Part shown: positions 17,004-26,140 of the stretch, piece after piece
Numbering within the stretch: the first letter of the stretch is position 1
How the letters are laid out: each line of letters starts with the position of its first letter
Source: Rhodopseudomonas palustris
GTDB lineage: Bacteria > Pseudomonadota > Alphaproteobacteria > Rhizobiales > Xanthobacteraceae
DNA: 64,000 nt
NCBI RefSeq assembly: GCF_003591005.1
Contig: NZ_QYYD01000014.1
Coordinates: forward strand, 1 to 64,000
Reading direction: 5' to 3'
The notes under the pieces: model-generated
Seen by the model: only the letters and a program-made list of their open reading frames with translations
The model's database searches: none
What the model was told of the DNA's origin: nothing
Position numbers and translations under genes: made by a program

Positions 17004-17354
17004 ATGAGAAACGGTTTGTATTCGGTCCACGCGGACCTGCTGGACGGCCGCTCGGGCAAGGGCAGCGGCGTCGCGTTATTTCGAAACGGCAAGATTTTGG
17101 GCGGCGATGCATATCTCTATTACACCGGCAGCTATGTCACGACTGGCAATGCATTCAAAGGCGAAGTCACGATCAGCCAGCACACGCCCAGCCCCGACGC
17201 CAATCCGCTGTTCGGCGGCCAAAAGGAGCCGGTCGGCATTGGCGTTTCCGGCACCTGGACCGACACCTCGGCTGTGATGCAGGGCACAGCTCTGGTCGGC
17301 AAGTCGAGCCAGTCGTTCAAGGCGACGCTGCGCTGGCTCGCTGAGGCCGATTGA
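17004..17354 (+). CDS. GrlR-like regulatory domain protein
   Basis: A 116-residue single-domain protein. The pattern MRNGLYSVHADLLDG, GKGSGVALFRNGKILGGDA and YLYYTGSY matches the GrlR family, first known as a repressor of type III secretion in enteropathogens. It is widespread in rhizobia and relatives, where its role is unknown. The beta-barrel fold has lipocalin-like character. No secretion genes and no GrlA partner are nearby. It is flanked by the hydrolase and the histidine kinase, without evident operon links. Confidence 0.75.
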   Translation: MRNGLYSVHADLLDGRSGKGSGVALFRNGKILGGDAYLYYTGSYVTTGNAFKGEVTISQHTPSPDANPLFGGQKEPVGIGVSGTWTDTSAVMQGTALVGKSSQSFKATLRWLAEAD

Positions 17355-17415
17355 ACGACTGCTGTTCAGTTTGGCCGACGCCAATTGAGCGAGCTACCTT
17401 GAGGCTCGAGCAGCC

Positions 17416-20121
17416 TCAGGCGCGGGCGCCGGCGACCGCGCTTTGATCGACCTCCATCGGAGCGACCCGCGGCAGGATCATCTGGATTTGCGTGCCGCCG
17501 CCCGGCTCCGACCGCAGTTCGAGCCGTCCACCGAGGCGATTGGTGACGATGCTGTAGACGATGTGCAGGCCGAGCCCTGTGCCGCCCTGGTCCCGCCGCG
17601 TGGTGAAGAACGGGTCGAACGCGCGCCGCCGCACGTCCAGACTCATGCCGCAGCCGTCATCCGCATAGAGGATCTCGACCTGATCGGCGTTGGCAGCGCG
17701 AACCTTGATTTCGACCATCCCCGGACGGCCGTTTGGAAAGGCGTGCGCGACCGAGTTCAGGAATAGATTGGTCAGCACCTGCCCGTACGGACCCGGATAC
17801 GAGTTCATCGTCAGGCCGGGCTCGCAGTCGACGTTGAGCGTCAGGTTCTGCTTGCGCAGCCCCGGCCGCAGGCTCATCACCACCTGCTCGGTGAGGTCGC
17901 CAAGATCGAACATGCGCTGGTCCGAGTAGTTGCGGTCGGCGGCGACCTGCTTGAACGATTGGATGAGCTCGGCGGCGCGATTGAGGTTGGCAACCAGCTG
18001 GGCCGACGCATCGCGCGTGCTGGTGAGGAATTCGTTGAGCCGCGAGCGCTTCAGTTCGCCGCGCTCGACCTCCCCGGCGAACACCGCCGCCTTGCGGTCG
18101 AGCGCGGAGGCTACCGTCAGGCTGATGCCGACCGGATTGTTCACTTCGTGCGCGACGCCGGCGACCAGCCGGCCGAGCGCTGCCAGTTTCTCGGCTTCGA
18201 TCAAGGATTGCTGGGTCTCGCGCAGATTGCGGAGAGCAGCCTCTGCGGCGTCCTTGGCCTGCCGCATCTCGAGCTCGCCGCGCTTGCGTTCGCCGATATC
18301 GAGCGCCACCGTCGCAATTCGCTCGATCCGTCCGTCCGCGTCCTTCAGCGGCATCTTGTTGACCAGCCATTGCCGCATGGCGCCTGTGGCGTCGCGATAC
18401 TCCTCCTCGTAGAATCCGAGCCCTTCTCCAGTCGCGATCACCCTCTTGTCGTTGGCGTCGGTCTTGTGCGAGCCATAGCGCGACATCAGCTCGGTGGTGG
18501 TCCGCCCGATCGCCTCCTTCGGATTGATGCCGAAGATCGTGGCCATGTAGCGATTCATCAGCACGTAGCGCAGTTCGGTGTCCTTGACGTTGATCACAGC
18601 CGGAACGGTGTCGATCACCTGCTGCAGCAGCCGCCGCCCCTCGGCGATCGCGGTCTCGGCGCGCTTCTGATCGGTGATGTCGCGAACGGTGCCCTCGTAG
18701 CGCACCACCGTCCCGGTCTCATCGCGGATCGCGCTGGCGCTGTCCGACAGCCAAAGCACGTCGCCATTCCGCTTGCGGGCCTGGTACTCAAATTCACGTA
18801 CCATGCCGTCGCGCTCCATCAGGTCGCAATACTCGGCCCGCTTGCTCGGATCGACATAAATGTTGCCGGCGACGTCGGAGGCCGCGCGCATCAGCTCGGC
18901 CGGGGTTTCGTAGCCCATCATCCTGGCCAGCGCCGGGTTTGCGTTCAGCAGAGCCCCCTCCGGCGTGGTGACGTAGATGCCGTCGATCGAGCCCTCGAAC
19001 AGCTTGCGATAGCTCTCTTCCGCCAGCCGCTGCTCCGCCAGCGCGCGTACCGCGGCCTCGCGCGCCGTGTCCGCCTCCACCAGCGTGCGCCGAAACACCT
19101 CGGCTGCACGGGCGATGTCGCCAATTTCGTTCTTGAGGTCGGTGGCCGGAATCGCCGTGTACTGCCGGCCGGCGGCAAGCGAGCGGATCGCTGTGGTGAT
19201 GGCCGACAGCGGCCCGACGGTCCGCCGCACCACGAAGGCGGCCGCCAGCAGCCCGACCAGCACGCCGGCCGAGCCGAGCACGATACTCTGCCATTTGTCC
19301 TCGGTCAGGGTCCGGGCGAGATCGCGCGACAGCACCCGGCCGCGCCGGGCGCTGATGTCCCGCAACAGCTCGGTCACCCGTCCGATCAGCCGCCCCTCGG
19401 CACCGAGGACATTGCGATCCAGCGTCGCGATTTCCTCCTCCACCGCAGTCGTGGAGACGATCACGTCCGCGTAGTCGCGCACGGCCGTTGCAGCGGCGGG
19501 ATCGGCCAGTGGAATGGTCCGCATCCGCTGGGCCGCTTCGCTGGCGCTGGCCAGATCGCGCGACAGCAACGCCGCCGCGATCTTGCTTTGCTCGCCCTGC
19601 AACGCTGCGGCCAGGCTGCGATCCTGCAGTCGGGCGGCAACCGCCTCAAACGCCTCCCGCAGCGGCGGCACGGTTGCGATCATCTCGGCACGGCGCGGCA
19701 TCAACGCCGTGATGCGCTCGAGGCCATCGCGATAGTTGCTTAGGCGCGCGGTCACGCCGTCGATCATTTCCTGCTGATCTGGATCGATCTCCAGCCGGGT
19801 CTTCTTGAGGAGCTGGGTCAGCGCCGAGGCCGCCTCGAACACCCGGCCGGCGGGCTGCGCGCTAGGATCGCTGACCACCTCGCGCGCCGCGAACCGCAGT
19901 TCGCTCATCCGGCGTTCGATCTCCTCGGCGAGGTCGCCGACGCTCTGCAGCCGCTGCAATTCGGCGAAGGTGTTGTCGATGTGGCGGATCGCGATGACGC
20001 TGCCGACGCTGGTCATCGCAATGATCGCCAGCAGCAGCAGGAAGCTGCCAAACGTCATCTGCCGGATCGAGAGCGTGCGCGATCTCACGCTCTGGATGAA
20101 CGCTGACATGGCGTTTGGCAT
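17416..20121 (-). CDS. Membrane-bound hybrid-sensor-free histidine kinase with HAMP and two PAS domains
   Basis: A 901-residue kinase. Membrane segments at about 23-45 and 278-300 bracket a helical periplasmic sensor of some 230 residues. HAMP follows at 298-352, PAS at about 366-485 and 495-612, then a HisKA-type box with phospho-acceptor His658 in GVAHEVNNPVG. The ATPase domain shows N-box LFLNSVAHAF, YADDGCGM and GGTGLGLHIV. The HEVNNP form of the H-box is typical of PAS kinases acting without an obvious local partner. No receiver domain or response regulator gene adjoins it. The signal is unknown. Confidence 0.9.
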   Translation of the reverse strand: MPNAMSAFIQSVRSRTLSIRQMTFGSFLLLLAIIAMTSVGSVIAIRHIDNTFAELQRLQSVGDLAEEIERRMSELRFAAREVVSDPSAQPAGRVFEAASALTQLLKKTRLEIDPDQQEMIDGVTARLSNYRDGLERITALMPRRAEMIATVPPLREAFEAVAARLQDRSLAAALQGEQSKIAAALLSRDLASASEAAQRMRTIPLADPAAATAVRDYADVIVSTTAVEEEIATLDRNVLGAEGRLIGRVTELLRDISARRGRVLSRDLARTLTEDKWQSIVLGSAGVLVGLLAAAFVVRRTVGPLSAITTAIRSLAAGRQYTAIPATDLKNEIGDIARAAEVFRRTLVEADTAREAAVRALAEQRLAEESYRKLFEGSIDGIYVTTPEGALLNANPALARMMGYETPAELMRAASDVAGNIYVDPSKRAEYCDLMERDGMVREFEYQARKRNGDVLWLSDSASAIRDETGTVVRYEGTVRDITDQKRAETAIAEGRRLLQQVIDTVPAVINVKDTELRYVLMNRYMATIFGINPKEAIGRTTTELMSRYGSHKTDANDKRVIATGEGLGFYEEEYRDATGAMRQWLVNKMPLKDADGRIERIATVALDIGERKRGELEMRQAKDAAEAALRNLRETQQSLIEAEKLAALGRLVAGVAHEVNNPVGISLTVASALDRKAAVFAGEVERGELKRSRLNEFLTSTRDASAQLVANLNRAAELIQSFKQVAADRNYSDQRMFDLGDLTEQVVMSLRPGLRKQNLTLNVDCEPGLTMNSYPGPYGQVLTNLFLNSVAHAFPNGRPGMVEIKVRAANADQVEILYADDGCGMSLDVRRRAFDPFFTTRRDQGGTGLGLHIVYSIVTNRLGGRLELRSEPGGGTQIQMILPRVAPMEVDQSAVAGARA

Positions 20122-20195
20122 ATGGCGAAACCGCTGCTCCCGTCGCGGCGACTATCCCACAAAGTCTTCGCGAAGGGTAGAGAGGCCGCAACGGC

Positions 20196-20250
20196 CCGAA
20201 ACGCCAAACGCCGGGTCCCTGATCGGGCCCGGCGCCGGTGGGCGTTTCGG
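20196..20250. terminator. GC-rich hairpin between the PQQ dehydrogenase and kinase genes
   Basis: CCGAAACGCC at 20196-20205 pairs with GGCGTTTCGG at 20241-20250, with further GC pairing inside. It lies just past the 3' end of the PQQ dehydrogenase gene and before the kinase. There is no T-run, so a terminator role is only possible. Confidence 0.35.
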
Positions 20251-20296
20251 ATGCATTCCGCCCCCTCGCAGCGGCGGGAGGACGGGATCACAACCT

Positions 20297-22477
20297 TTAT
20301 TTCGGCCGGATGGCGTCGGCCGTGCCCTGAATGAAGGCCTGGATCTTGACGACGTCGGCGTCGGTCAGCTTGCCGGTGAAGTCCGGCATGCCCTTGTCGC
20401 GGAACGGCCCCTTGAACACGATCTGCTTGAGGTTCTGGATCTTGTCCGGGGTGCTATAGCCGAGATTCTTGACGTTGCCGCCGCGGTCGACGCCGGGCAC
20501 ACCATGGCAGGTCGCGCAGGCCGCGACGTAGATCGCAGTGCCCTCCGGCACGTCCTTGGGGTCGTACTCGATGCCGGCGAGCAGATTGCCCATCTGGTAC
20601 TTGCTGAAGGCCGGCATCGGCGCGTTACCGCCGACCGCGAAGGTGTACACCGTGCCCGGCGCCTCGGTCTCGGTCGCCCGGGCGCTGATGCCGAACACGC
20701 CGCCCCAGCCGACCGCGATCGAGACGTATTGCACGCCGTCGACCATATAGGTCGCCGGCGCCGCGACCGCGCCGGTGCCGAGCGGGCTTTCCCAGAGCTT
20801 CTCGCCGGTCTTGGCGTTGTAGGCGACCAGACGGCCGTCGGCCGTGCCCTGAAACACCAGATTGCCCGCGGTGGTCAGCGTGCCGCCGTTCCAGGGCGAG
20901 ACGTATTCGGCGCGCCAGGCCTCCTTCTGCTGCACGGGATCCCACGCGACCAGCCGACCGAACGGCAGGTTCTTCGGTGGCGTGGCGTTCAGCGCGAAGC
21001 CGACGTTCCACCCGGTCGCGCTGCCGAATTTGAACGGCTCGGTCTTGTTCTGGTTCAGCGCCTTCTCACCGGTGAGGTTCACCGGTACGCCCTGCGCCGG
21101 CAGATACACCAGCCCGGTCTGCGGATTGAACGACATCGGGTGCCAGTTGTGCGCGCCATACGGCCCCGGAATGCTGTCGAACCCCTTGTCCGCCGATCGC
21201 GCTTCGGGATTCTCGATCGGCCTGCCGTCGGCGTCGTAGCCGGTCGCCCAGTTCACATCGACGAAGTTCTTCGCCGAGATGAACTTGCCGTTGGTGCGGT
21301 CCACCACGAAGAAGAAGCCGTTCTTCGGCGCGTGCAGGATCACCTTGCGCGGCTGACCCTCGATGGTGAGGTCGGCCAGAATCATCGGCTGGGTCGAGGT
21401 GTAGTCCCAATTGTCGCCGGGCGTTTCCTGATAGTGCCAGATGTACTTGCCGGTGTCGGCGTTGAGCGCGACCAGCGAAGCGAGATAGAGGTTGTCGCCG
21501 CCAGCCGGGCTTCGTAGATGCCGATTCCACGGCGACCCGTTGCCGGTGCCGATGTAGACCATGTTGAGGTCGGGATCGAACGTGATGGTGTCCCACGCGG
21601 TGCCGCCACCGCCATTGACCCACCATTTCCCGGCCGGATCCCAAGTCTTCGCCGCCTTCTCCATCGACTCGTCTTCGAACGGCTTCGACGGATCGCCCGG
21701 CACCGTGAACCAGCGCCAGGCCTGATTGCCGTTCTCGGCGTCATAAGCCGTAACATAGCCGCGCGCGCCATATTCGGCGCCGCCATTGCCGATCACCACC
21801 TTGCCGTTGAACACGCGCGGGGCGCCGGTGATCGTGTAGGAATGTTCGTGGTCGATCAGTGTGTCCTTCTCCCAGACCTTCTGACCGGTGGCGGCGTCGA
21901 GCGCGACCAGGCGTCCATCATAGGCGCCGACGAACACCTTGCCCTTGTACAGCGCGACGCCGCGGTTCACCGTATCGCAGCAGCCGCGATAGCCCTTCGA
22001 GCGATCGACACCCGGATCGAAGGTCCACAGCTTCTTGCCGGTGCGGGTGTCGATGGCGTGCACCACGCTCCACGACGCCGTGACGTACATGATGCCGTCG
22101 ACCACCACCGGCGTCGCCTCGACGCCGCGCTCCGACTGCAGGTTGTAGCTCCACTTCAAACCGAGCTGCTTGACGTTGTCGGTGTTGATCTTGTCGAGCT
22201 TGCTGAATCGGGTCTCGGCGTAGTCGAGGCCGTAGCTCGGCCAGTCGTTGGTTGTCGTGGCATTGGCGATGATCGCCGCGCCGTCGATCGCGCCGGTGAC
22301 GGCGCGGATATGCTCGGCGGAGCCCTTGGCGCCCTGAGCGAAGGCCGCGCCATGCAGCAGCAACGTGGCCGCGACCGCGGCGACGCCGAACTTGAAGTCC
22401 CTCTGAACGATTGACGCGGAAGCAGGCGTGCGGAGGAATCGGCGCGCTGTCCGCGCGCGACCGGCAAGATCTATCAT
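20297..22477 (-). CDS. PQQ-dependent alcohol dehydrogenase with C-terminal cytochrome c
   Basis: A 726-residue periplasmic quinohaemoprotein. A signal region ends near AAFAQ (about 47). The eight-blade propeller occupies about 50-620; the vicinal cysteines C166-C167 in YRGCCDTV form the ring disulfide seen in this family. The catalytic Asp lies in GDNWDYTSTQP. Two positions on is Thr, where lanthanide enzymes have Asp, so calcium is expected. The C-terminal cytochrome has C654-A-T-C657-H658 and a likely Met ligand in KGMPDF. It oxidises alcohols and passes electrons on through the haem. PQQ synthesis genes are not in the window. Confidence 0.92.
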   Translation of the reverse strand: MIDLAGRARTARRFLRTPASASIVQRDFKFGVAAVAATLLLHGAAFAQGAKGSAEHIRAVTGAIDGAAIIANATTTNDWPSYGLDYAETRFSKLDKINTDNVKQLGLKWSYNLQSERGVEATPVVVDGIMYVTASWSVVHAIDTRTGKKLWTFDPGVDRSKGYRGCCDTVNRGVALYKGKVFVGAYDGRLVALDAATGQKVWEKDTLIDHEHSYTITGAPRVFNGKVVIGNGGAEYGARGYVTAYDAENGNQAWRWFTVPGDPSKPFEDESMEKAAKTWDPAGKWWVNGGGGTAWDTITFDPDLNMVYIGTGNGSPWNRHLRSPAGGDNLYLASLVALNADTGKYIWHYQETPGDNWDYTSTQPMILADLTIEGQPRKVILHAPKNGFFFVVDRTNGKFISAKNFVDVNWATGYDADGRPIENPEARSADKGFDSIPGPYGAHNWHPMSFNPQTGLVYLPAQGVPVNLTGEKALNQNKTEPFKFGSATGWNVGFALNATPPKNLPFGRLVAWDPVQQKEAWRAEYVSPWNGGTLTTAGNLVFQGTADGRLVAYNAKTGEKLWESPLGTGAVAAPATYMVDGVQYVSIAVGWGGVFGISARATETEAPGTVYTFAVGGNAPMPAFSKYQMGNLLAGIEYDPKDVPEGTAIYVAACATCHGVPGVDRGGNVKNLGYSTPDKIQNLKQIVFKGPFRDKGMPDFTGKLTDADVVKIQAFIQGTADAIRPK

Positions 22478-22846
22478 CGTTCACTCCCTTTGGCCTCTGG
22501 CGGGCCTGCCCGAGAGTGTCGCGCGCGTTCCGGAACGCGTCAACTGATCAGTCGATCGCAATGTCTGATTTGATAGCAACACTGCAGCGCAGCAATATCC
22601 ACGCTGCATCGCGGGGCGCGTCGCATTCATACGTCTTTCAGATTGCAATTAGTCCCGTCATGGCCGGGCTTGTCCCGCCTGCGCGGCCGTAGCCGCTTCG
22701 GCGCGGCGAAGGCCCGGCCATCCACGCCTTCTCGCCGCTCGCGCCGCAAGGCGTGGATGACCGGCACAAGGCCGGGCATGACAGGTTGAGATGAAAGCGC
22801 CCATATCCGACCACGATATGCGCGGCTGGGCTCTGTGAGCCCCGAG
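22478..22846. other. Gene-free stretch with a family B palindrome
   Basis: This 369-bp gap between the PQQ dehydrogenase start and the Nudix gene end holds the family B copy at 22655-22792. The part before 22655 is where the dehydrogenase promoter should lie; no convincing -35/-10 pair was picked out. Confidence 0.55.
22655..22792. repeat. Intergenic palindrome, family B copy 2
   Basis: Starts CGTCATGGCCGGGCTTGTCC and ends GCACAAGGCCGGGCATGACA. The middle is longer than in copy 1 and includes an extra GC-rich hairpin (CGCGGCCGTAGCCGCTTCG). Confidence 0.75.
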
Positions 22847-23638
22847 CTAATTGCCGGTGAACTCGAACACTTCGCCGTCGTAGCCGGCATCGGCCGGGAT
22901 CGTCAGCGTGCGCTTGTCGCCGTCGCGGCGCATGATCGGCATCACGGTGGGGACCGGCTTGCCGCGGCTGTCGTCGAGCGCAGCCCGGACGTTCGGCTGT
23001 TTGCCGAGCCGGATCAGATTGCGCGTGGTCGGGAACGGCAGCGTGAAGCGGCCGCTGTCGCCGCCGTCGAGCGCCTCGCGCGGGGACAGCCAGATCGAGT
23101 CGGTCGACTCCTTGCCGTCGTGCATGCCGAGCTGCTCCGGCGGCGCTTCGGCGAGGAAAAACCAGGTGCCGAACCGCTTCGGCAGCTTCTCGGGCGTGAT
23201 CCAGTGCGCATACGGCACCAGCAGATCGAGCGCGAGTACCAGCTGATTGGTCTTCAGGATCTCGGCGAACGAAATCTTATTCTCGCAGAGTGCGGTGCGA
23301 TGCGCGGCCTCGATCTCGGCGGCACGCGCCGCCGCAACCAGTTGATTGCTGCCGCGCGGCCGCGCCAGAAGAATGCCGCTCTCCTCGAAGGTCTCGCGGA
23401 TCGCGGCAATCTGGAATTCGAGCGAAGGCCCCTCGCCCGCCGCGGCGCTGGCGTAAAGTTCGGGCCGGCCGATGATGTCGCGGTCGCCGCCGTCAACGCT
23501 GCCGCCCGGAAACACCAGTGCGCCCGACGCGAACTCGATCTGATAGTGCCGCACCATCATGAAGACGTCGAAGCCGTCGGCGCGGTCGCGCAACAACAGG
23601 ATGGTGGATGCGGGACGTGCCGGGGCTTCGTTCGTCAT
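22847..23638 (-). CDS. Nudix hydrolase, NUDT19-like
   Basis: A 263-residue hydrolase. The Nudix box is visible as AAIRETFEESGILLA preceded by a Gly-rich stretch, and ALVFPGGSVDGGD starts the domain. An early Nudix start and a long C-terminal half resemble the NUDT7/NUDT19-like CoA-diphosphatase subgroup, though a specific CoA motif was not checked. The start lies 5 bp after the DHDPS-like gene, with GGAG inside that gene's end, so the two are co-translated. Pairing with CoA-linked genes downstream supports a CoA-ester housekeeping role; that is inference. Confidence 0.82.
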   Translation of the reverse strand: MTNEAPARPASTILLLRDRADGFDVFMMVRHYQIEFASGALVFPGGSVDGGDRDIIGRPELYASAAAGEGPSLEFQIAAIRETFEESGILLARPRGSNQLVAAARAAEIEAAHRTALCENKISFAEILKTNQLVLALDLLVPYAHWITPEKLPKRFGTWFFLAEAPPEQLGMHDGKESTDSIWLSPREALDGGDSGRFTLPFPTTRNLIRLGKQPNVRAALDDSRGKPVPTVMPIMRRDGDKRTLTIPADAGYDGEVFEFTGN

Positions 23639-23642
23639 TCAG

Positions 23643-24596
23643 TTACTCCGCAGCTTTGACGCGTGGTTCGAAATCCGCGCGCTTGTCGGTGTGCGCCAAA
23701 CGCGACAGCAGATAGTCCACTTCTTCGCGCGCTGTATCGGTGAGGACCGAGCCCGGCTTGCGCTGCGCCGACGAGGCAAGGATACCGCGCTTCTTCAGCA
23801 CGTATTTGCGCACGGCGAGGCCGACGCCCTGCTGCTGCTCGTAACGGATCAGCGGCAGATGCGCGTCGAACAGATTGTGCGCCAGATCACGCTGGCCAGC
23901 CTTGGACAGCTTGACCACGTCTACCAGCATGTCGGGGAAGCAATAGCCGGTCATCGCACCGTCGGCGCCGCGCTCCATCTCGAAGTCGAGGAACAGTCCG
24001 CCATTGCCGGTGAGGATCGACAGCGGCCGCAGCGAGCCGTCTTTCTGGAAAGCGCGCAGCTTGGTGATCTTCTCCAACCCCGGCCAGTCCTCGTGCTTCA
24101 GCATTACGCAGGACCGATTGTCCATCACGATCTGCCGGATCACCTTCGGCGTCATCACCACCGACAAGGTCAGCGGATAGTCCTGCAGGCACCACGGAAT
24201 GTCGTCGCCGATCGCTTCAGCGGCCTGGCGGAAGTAGCCGGTGATCTGCTCGTCGGTGCGCAGGCTCGGCGGCGGCGCGATCATCACGCCGGCCGCGCCC
24301 GCGTCCATCGACGCCCGCGCCAGCGCGCGCATCGTGGCAAAGCCCGGCGCCGAAACGCCGACGATCACCTGCAGCGACTTGGCGCGCTTGACGAACCGCG
24401 TCGCCACCGCCTGCGCCTCGGCGGCGTCGAGCTTCGGCGCCTCGCCCAGAATGCCGAGCACCGTCATGCCGTCGCAGCCGACTTCGGCATAGAAGTCGGT
24501 CAGCCGGTCGATCGAGGCCTCGTCGATCCGGCCGTCGTCGTGGAACGGAGTCGGGGCGATGGCGAACGTGCCGGCGGCGTCGGGGGTGAGTCTCAT
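23643..24596 (-). CDS. Dihydrodipicolinate synthase family lyase
   Basis: A 317-residue (beta/alpha)8 aldolase-lyase. The Schiff-base Lys lies in SCVMLKHED and the conserved Tyr in CLQDYPLTL. The family pattern GILGEAPKLDAAE replaces the canonical GTTGE of true DapA, so it acts on another keto acid. Members at this distance cleave or dehydrate hydroxy-keto acids. AAAGG precedes the start. It is in one run with the Nudix gene and follows the MaoC gene after 80 bp. Confidence 0.87.
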   Translation of the reverse strand: MRLTPDAAGTFAIAPTPFHDDGRIDEASIDRLTDFYAEVGCDGMTVLGILGEAPKLDAAEAQAVATRFVKRAKSLQVIVGVSAPGFATMRALARASMDAGAAGVMIAPPPSLRTDEQITGYFRQAAEAIGDDIPWCLQDYPLTLSVVMTPKVIRQIVMDNRSCVMLKHEDWPGLEKITKLRAFQKDGSLRPLSILTGNGGLFLDFEMERGADGAMTGYCFPDMLVDVVKLSKAGQRDLAHNLFDAHLPLIRYEQQQGVGLAVRKYVLKKRGILASSAQRKPGSVLTDTAREEVDYLLSRLAHTDKRADFEPRVKAAE

Positions 24597-24676
24597 GGAG
24601 TCGGCCTTTCTTCAGGAAGTGCGAGCACCGATACCACCCTCGACCACGGAAGTCTGCCACCTTGCAAAAGCGAGCG

Positions 24677-25537
24677 TCAGCCCAGCACGGTCCGTCCGCT
24701 CTTGATCACCGTGACGTCACGGGCTTTCACCCGTGCCTCGAACGAGATGACGTCGCCGTCCTTCCACAGATCCATCGTCACGGTTTCGCCCGGATACACC
24801 GGCGACGAAAACCGCACCGCGTGCTGCCTGAACGCCGCCGCGTCGTAGTCCGCATAGGTCTGCAGCACGCCGCGGCAGGTGATGCCGTAGGTGCACATGC
24901 CGTGCAGGATCGGCCGCGGAAAGCCGGCCTTGGCGGCGAATTCGGGATCGGAATGCAACGGGTTGCGATCACCGCACAGCCGATAGATCAGAGCCTGGTC
25001 GGGCCGCGTCGAGATGTCGATGCTGCGATCCGGCGCGCGGCTCGGCATCTTGTGCGGCTCGGGCTGTTCCAGCGCAGGGCCGCCGAAACCGCCGTCGCCA
25101 CGGGCGAACCGCGAGGCCAGCAGCGTGGCGAGCTCCGTGCCGCTCTCATCGCGCAGCACGGTCTGGTGACGGATCACCACACCCTTGTCCTTGCCCTTGT
25201 CGTAGACCTGCACGACGCTGGAATCGGCGGTGATGTTCGCCGCCACCGGCATCGGCCGATGGAAGGTGATGTCGCGCTCGCCATCGACCACCAGCAGGCG
25301 GTTGAGATTCATCTCGCCCGGCCCCGCGCCCCACGCCGCGACCGACGCGAAGGTCGGCACCACTTTCAGCGGCCGCTCGGTGTAGGTCGCCTCGTTGACG
25401 AAGGCGAGTTCCTGCTCGTTCATCGGGTCAGCGCCCATGCCGACGCCATAAGCGTACAGCATCACGTCGCGATCAGTGTAGGTGTAGTTCTGACCTTTGG
25501 CAGTCAGGGCCATCAGTTCGTCATAGCGGGCCGACAT
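24677..25537 (-). CDS. MaoC-like (2E)-enoyl-CoA hydratase, double hot-dog
   Basis: A 286-residue protein with two hot-dog halves. The hydratase motif is clear in YRLCGDRNPLHSDPEFAAKAGF followed by PILHGMCTYG, with Asp and His as the catalytic pair. The N-terminal half carries MLYAYGVGMG, as in bacterial and peroxisomal MFE-2-type hydratases. It hydrates trans-2-enoyl-CoA to 3-hydroxyacyl-CoA. Downstream on the same strand lie DUF35 and thiolase-like genes, which with MaoC form a unit typical of side-chain degradation of branched or steroid-type acyl-CoA. Confidence 0.9.
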   Translation of the reverse strand: MSARYDELMALTAKGQNYTYTDRDVMLYAYGVGMGADPMNEQELAFVNEATYTERPLKVVPTFASVAAWGAGPGEMNLNRLLVVDGERDITFHRPMPVAANITADSSVVQVYDKGKDKGVVIRHQTVLRDESGTELATLLASRFARGDGGFGGPALEQPEPHKMPSRAPDRSIDISTRPDQALIYRLCGDRNPLHSDPEFAAKAGFPRPILHGMCTYGITCRGVLQTYADYDAAAFRQHAVRFSSPVYPGETVTMDLWKDGDVISFEARVKARDVTVIKSGRTVLG

Positions 25538-25581
25538 CGGCTTCTCCTTTGTTTATGTCTTTGACGAAGAACGCGGCCTCG

Positions 25582-25738
25582 CCGTCATTGCGAGCCACCG
25601 GGTCGGCGCTCTGCGCCGCCCGATGACAGGCTCCGCGAAGCAATCCAGAGCGCCGAACACCGTGGCTGGATTGCTTCGTCGCGGAGCCTGTGCTCGGACG
25701 GCGCGTTGCGCCGATCCGAGTGCTCCTCGCAATGACGA
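25582..25738. repeat. Intergenic palindrome, family A copy 3 (enlarged)
   Basis: Family A ends (GTCATTGCGAG and CTCGCAATGAC) enclose an enlarged middle; GAAGCAATCCAG and CTGGATTGCTTC remain. The added segments GGGTCGGCGCTCTGCGCCGC and GGCGCGTTGCGCC are themselves hairpins. Confidence 0.75.
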
Positions 25739-25744
25739 GCGCGG

Positions 25745-26140
25745 CTAGGCCACCGTGAAAAACGGCAGCGGCGCGCCGCCGTCGCTGGGTTTGAACACCA
25801 CCTTCACCTTGCCGCCGATCTTCAGCGCCGAAAACTCGCAATCGACGAAATTGGTCAGCACCGACGGGCCTTCGCGCAGCGTGACGTAGCCGATCGCGTA
25901 AGGCCCGGTCGCCGACTTTCGCATCAGGCTGAAGCTGTAGATCTCGCCCTCGCCCTTGCTTTCTTCCCAGACCGTCTGGTCCGAGAAGCAGAACGGGCAC
26001 AGCGCGCGCGGAAAGTAGTGCGCCTCGCCGCAGGCCATGCAGCGCTTGATCAGCAGCTTGCCTTCGCTCGCCGCATCCCAGAACGGCTTGGTTTCCGGAT
26101 TGCCCTGCGGCGCCGGATATTTCACGGGGCTGTTCATCAC
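25745..26140 (-). CDS. DUF35 OB-fold/zinc-ribbon protein, acyl-CoA associated
   Basis: A 131-residue protein. The rubredoxin-like zinc ribbon is seen in IKRCMACGEAHYFPRALCPFC (two C-x2-C pairs), followed by an OB fold with YSFSLMRKSATGPYAIGYVTL. Proteins of this type bind thiolase-like partners and acyl-CoA and complete their active site. The gene overlaps the thiolase-like gene by 4 bp (ATGA), a strong sign of a complex. Confidence 0.9.
   Translation of the reverse strand: MMNSPVKYPAPQGNPETKPFWDAASEGKLLIKRCMACGEAHYFPRALCPFCFSDQTVWEESKGEGEIYSFSLMRKSATGPYAIGYVTLREGPSVLTNFVDCEFSALKIGGKVKVVFKPSDGGAPLPFFTVA

Noticed and set aside
20297-22477. Lanthanide-dependent (XoxF/PedH) alcohol dehydrogenase
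   Set aside because: Thr rather than Asp lies two positions after the catalytic Asp.
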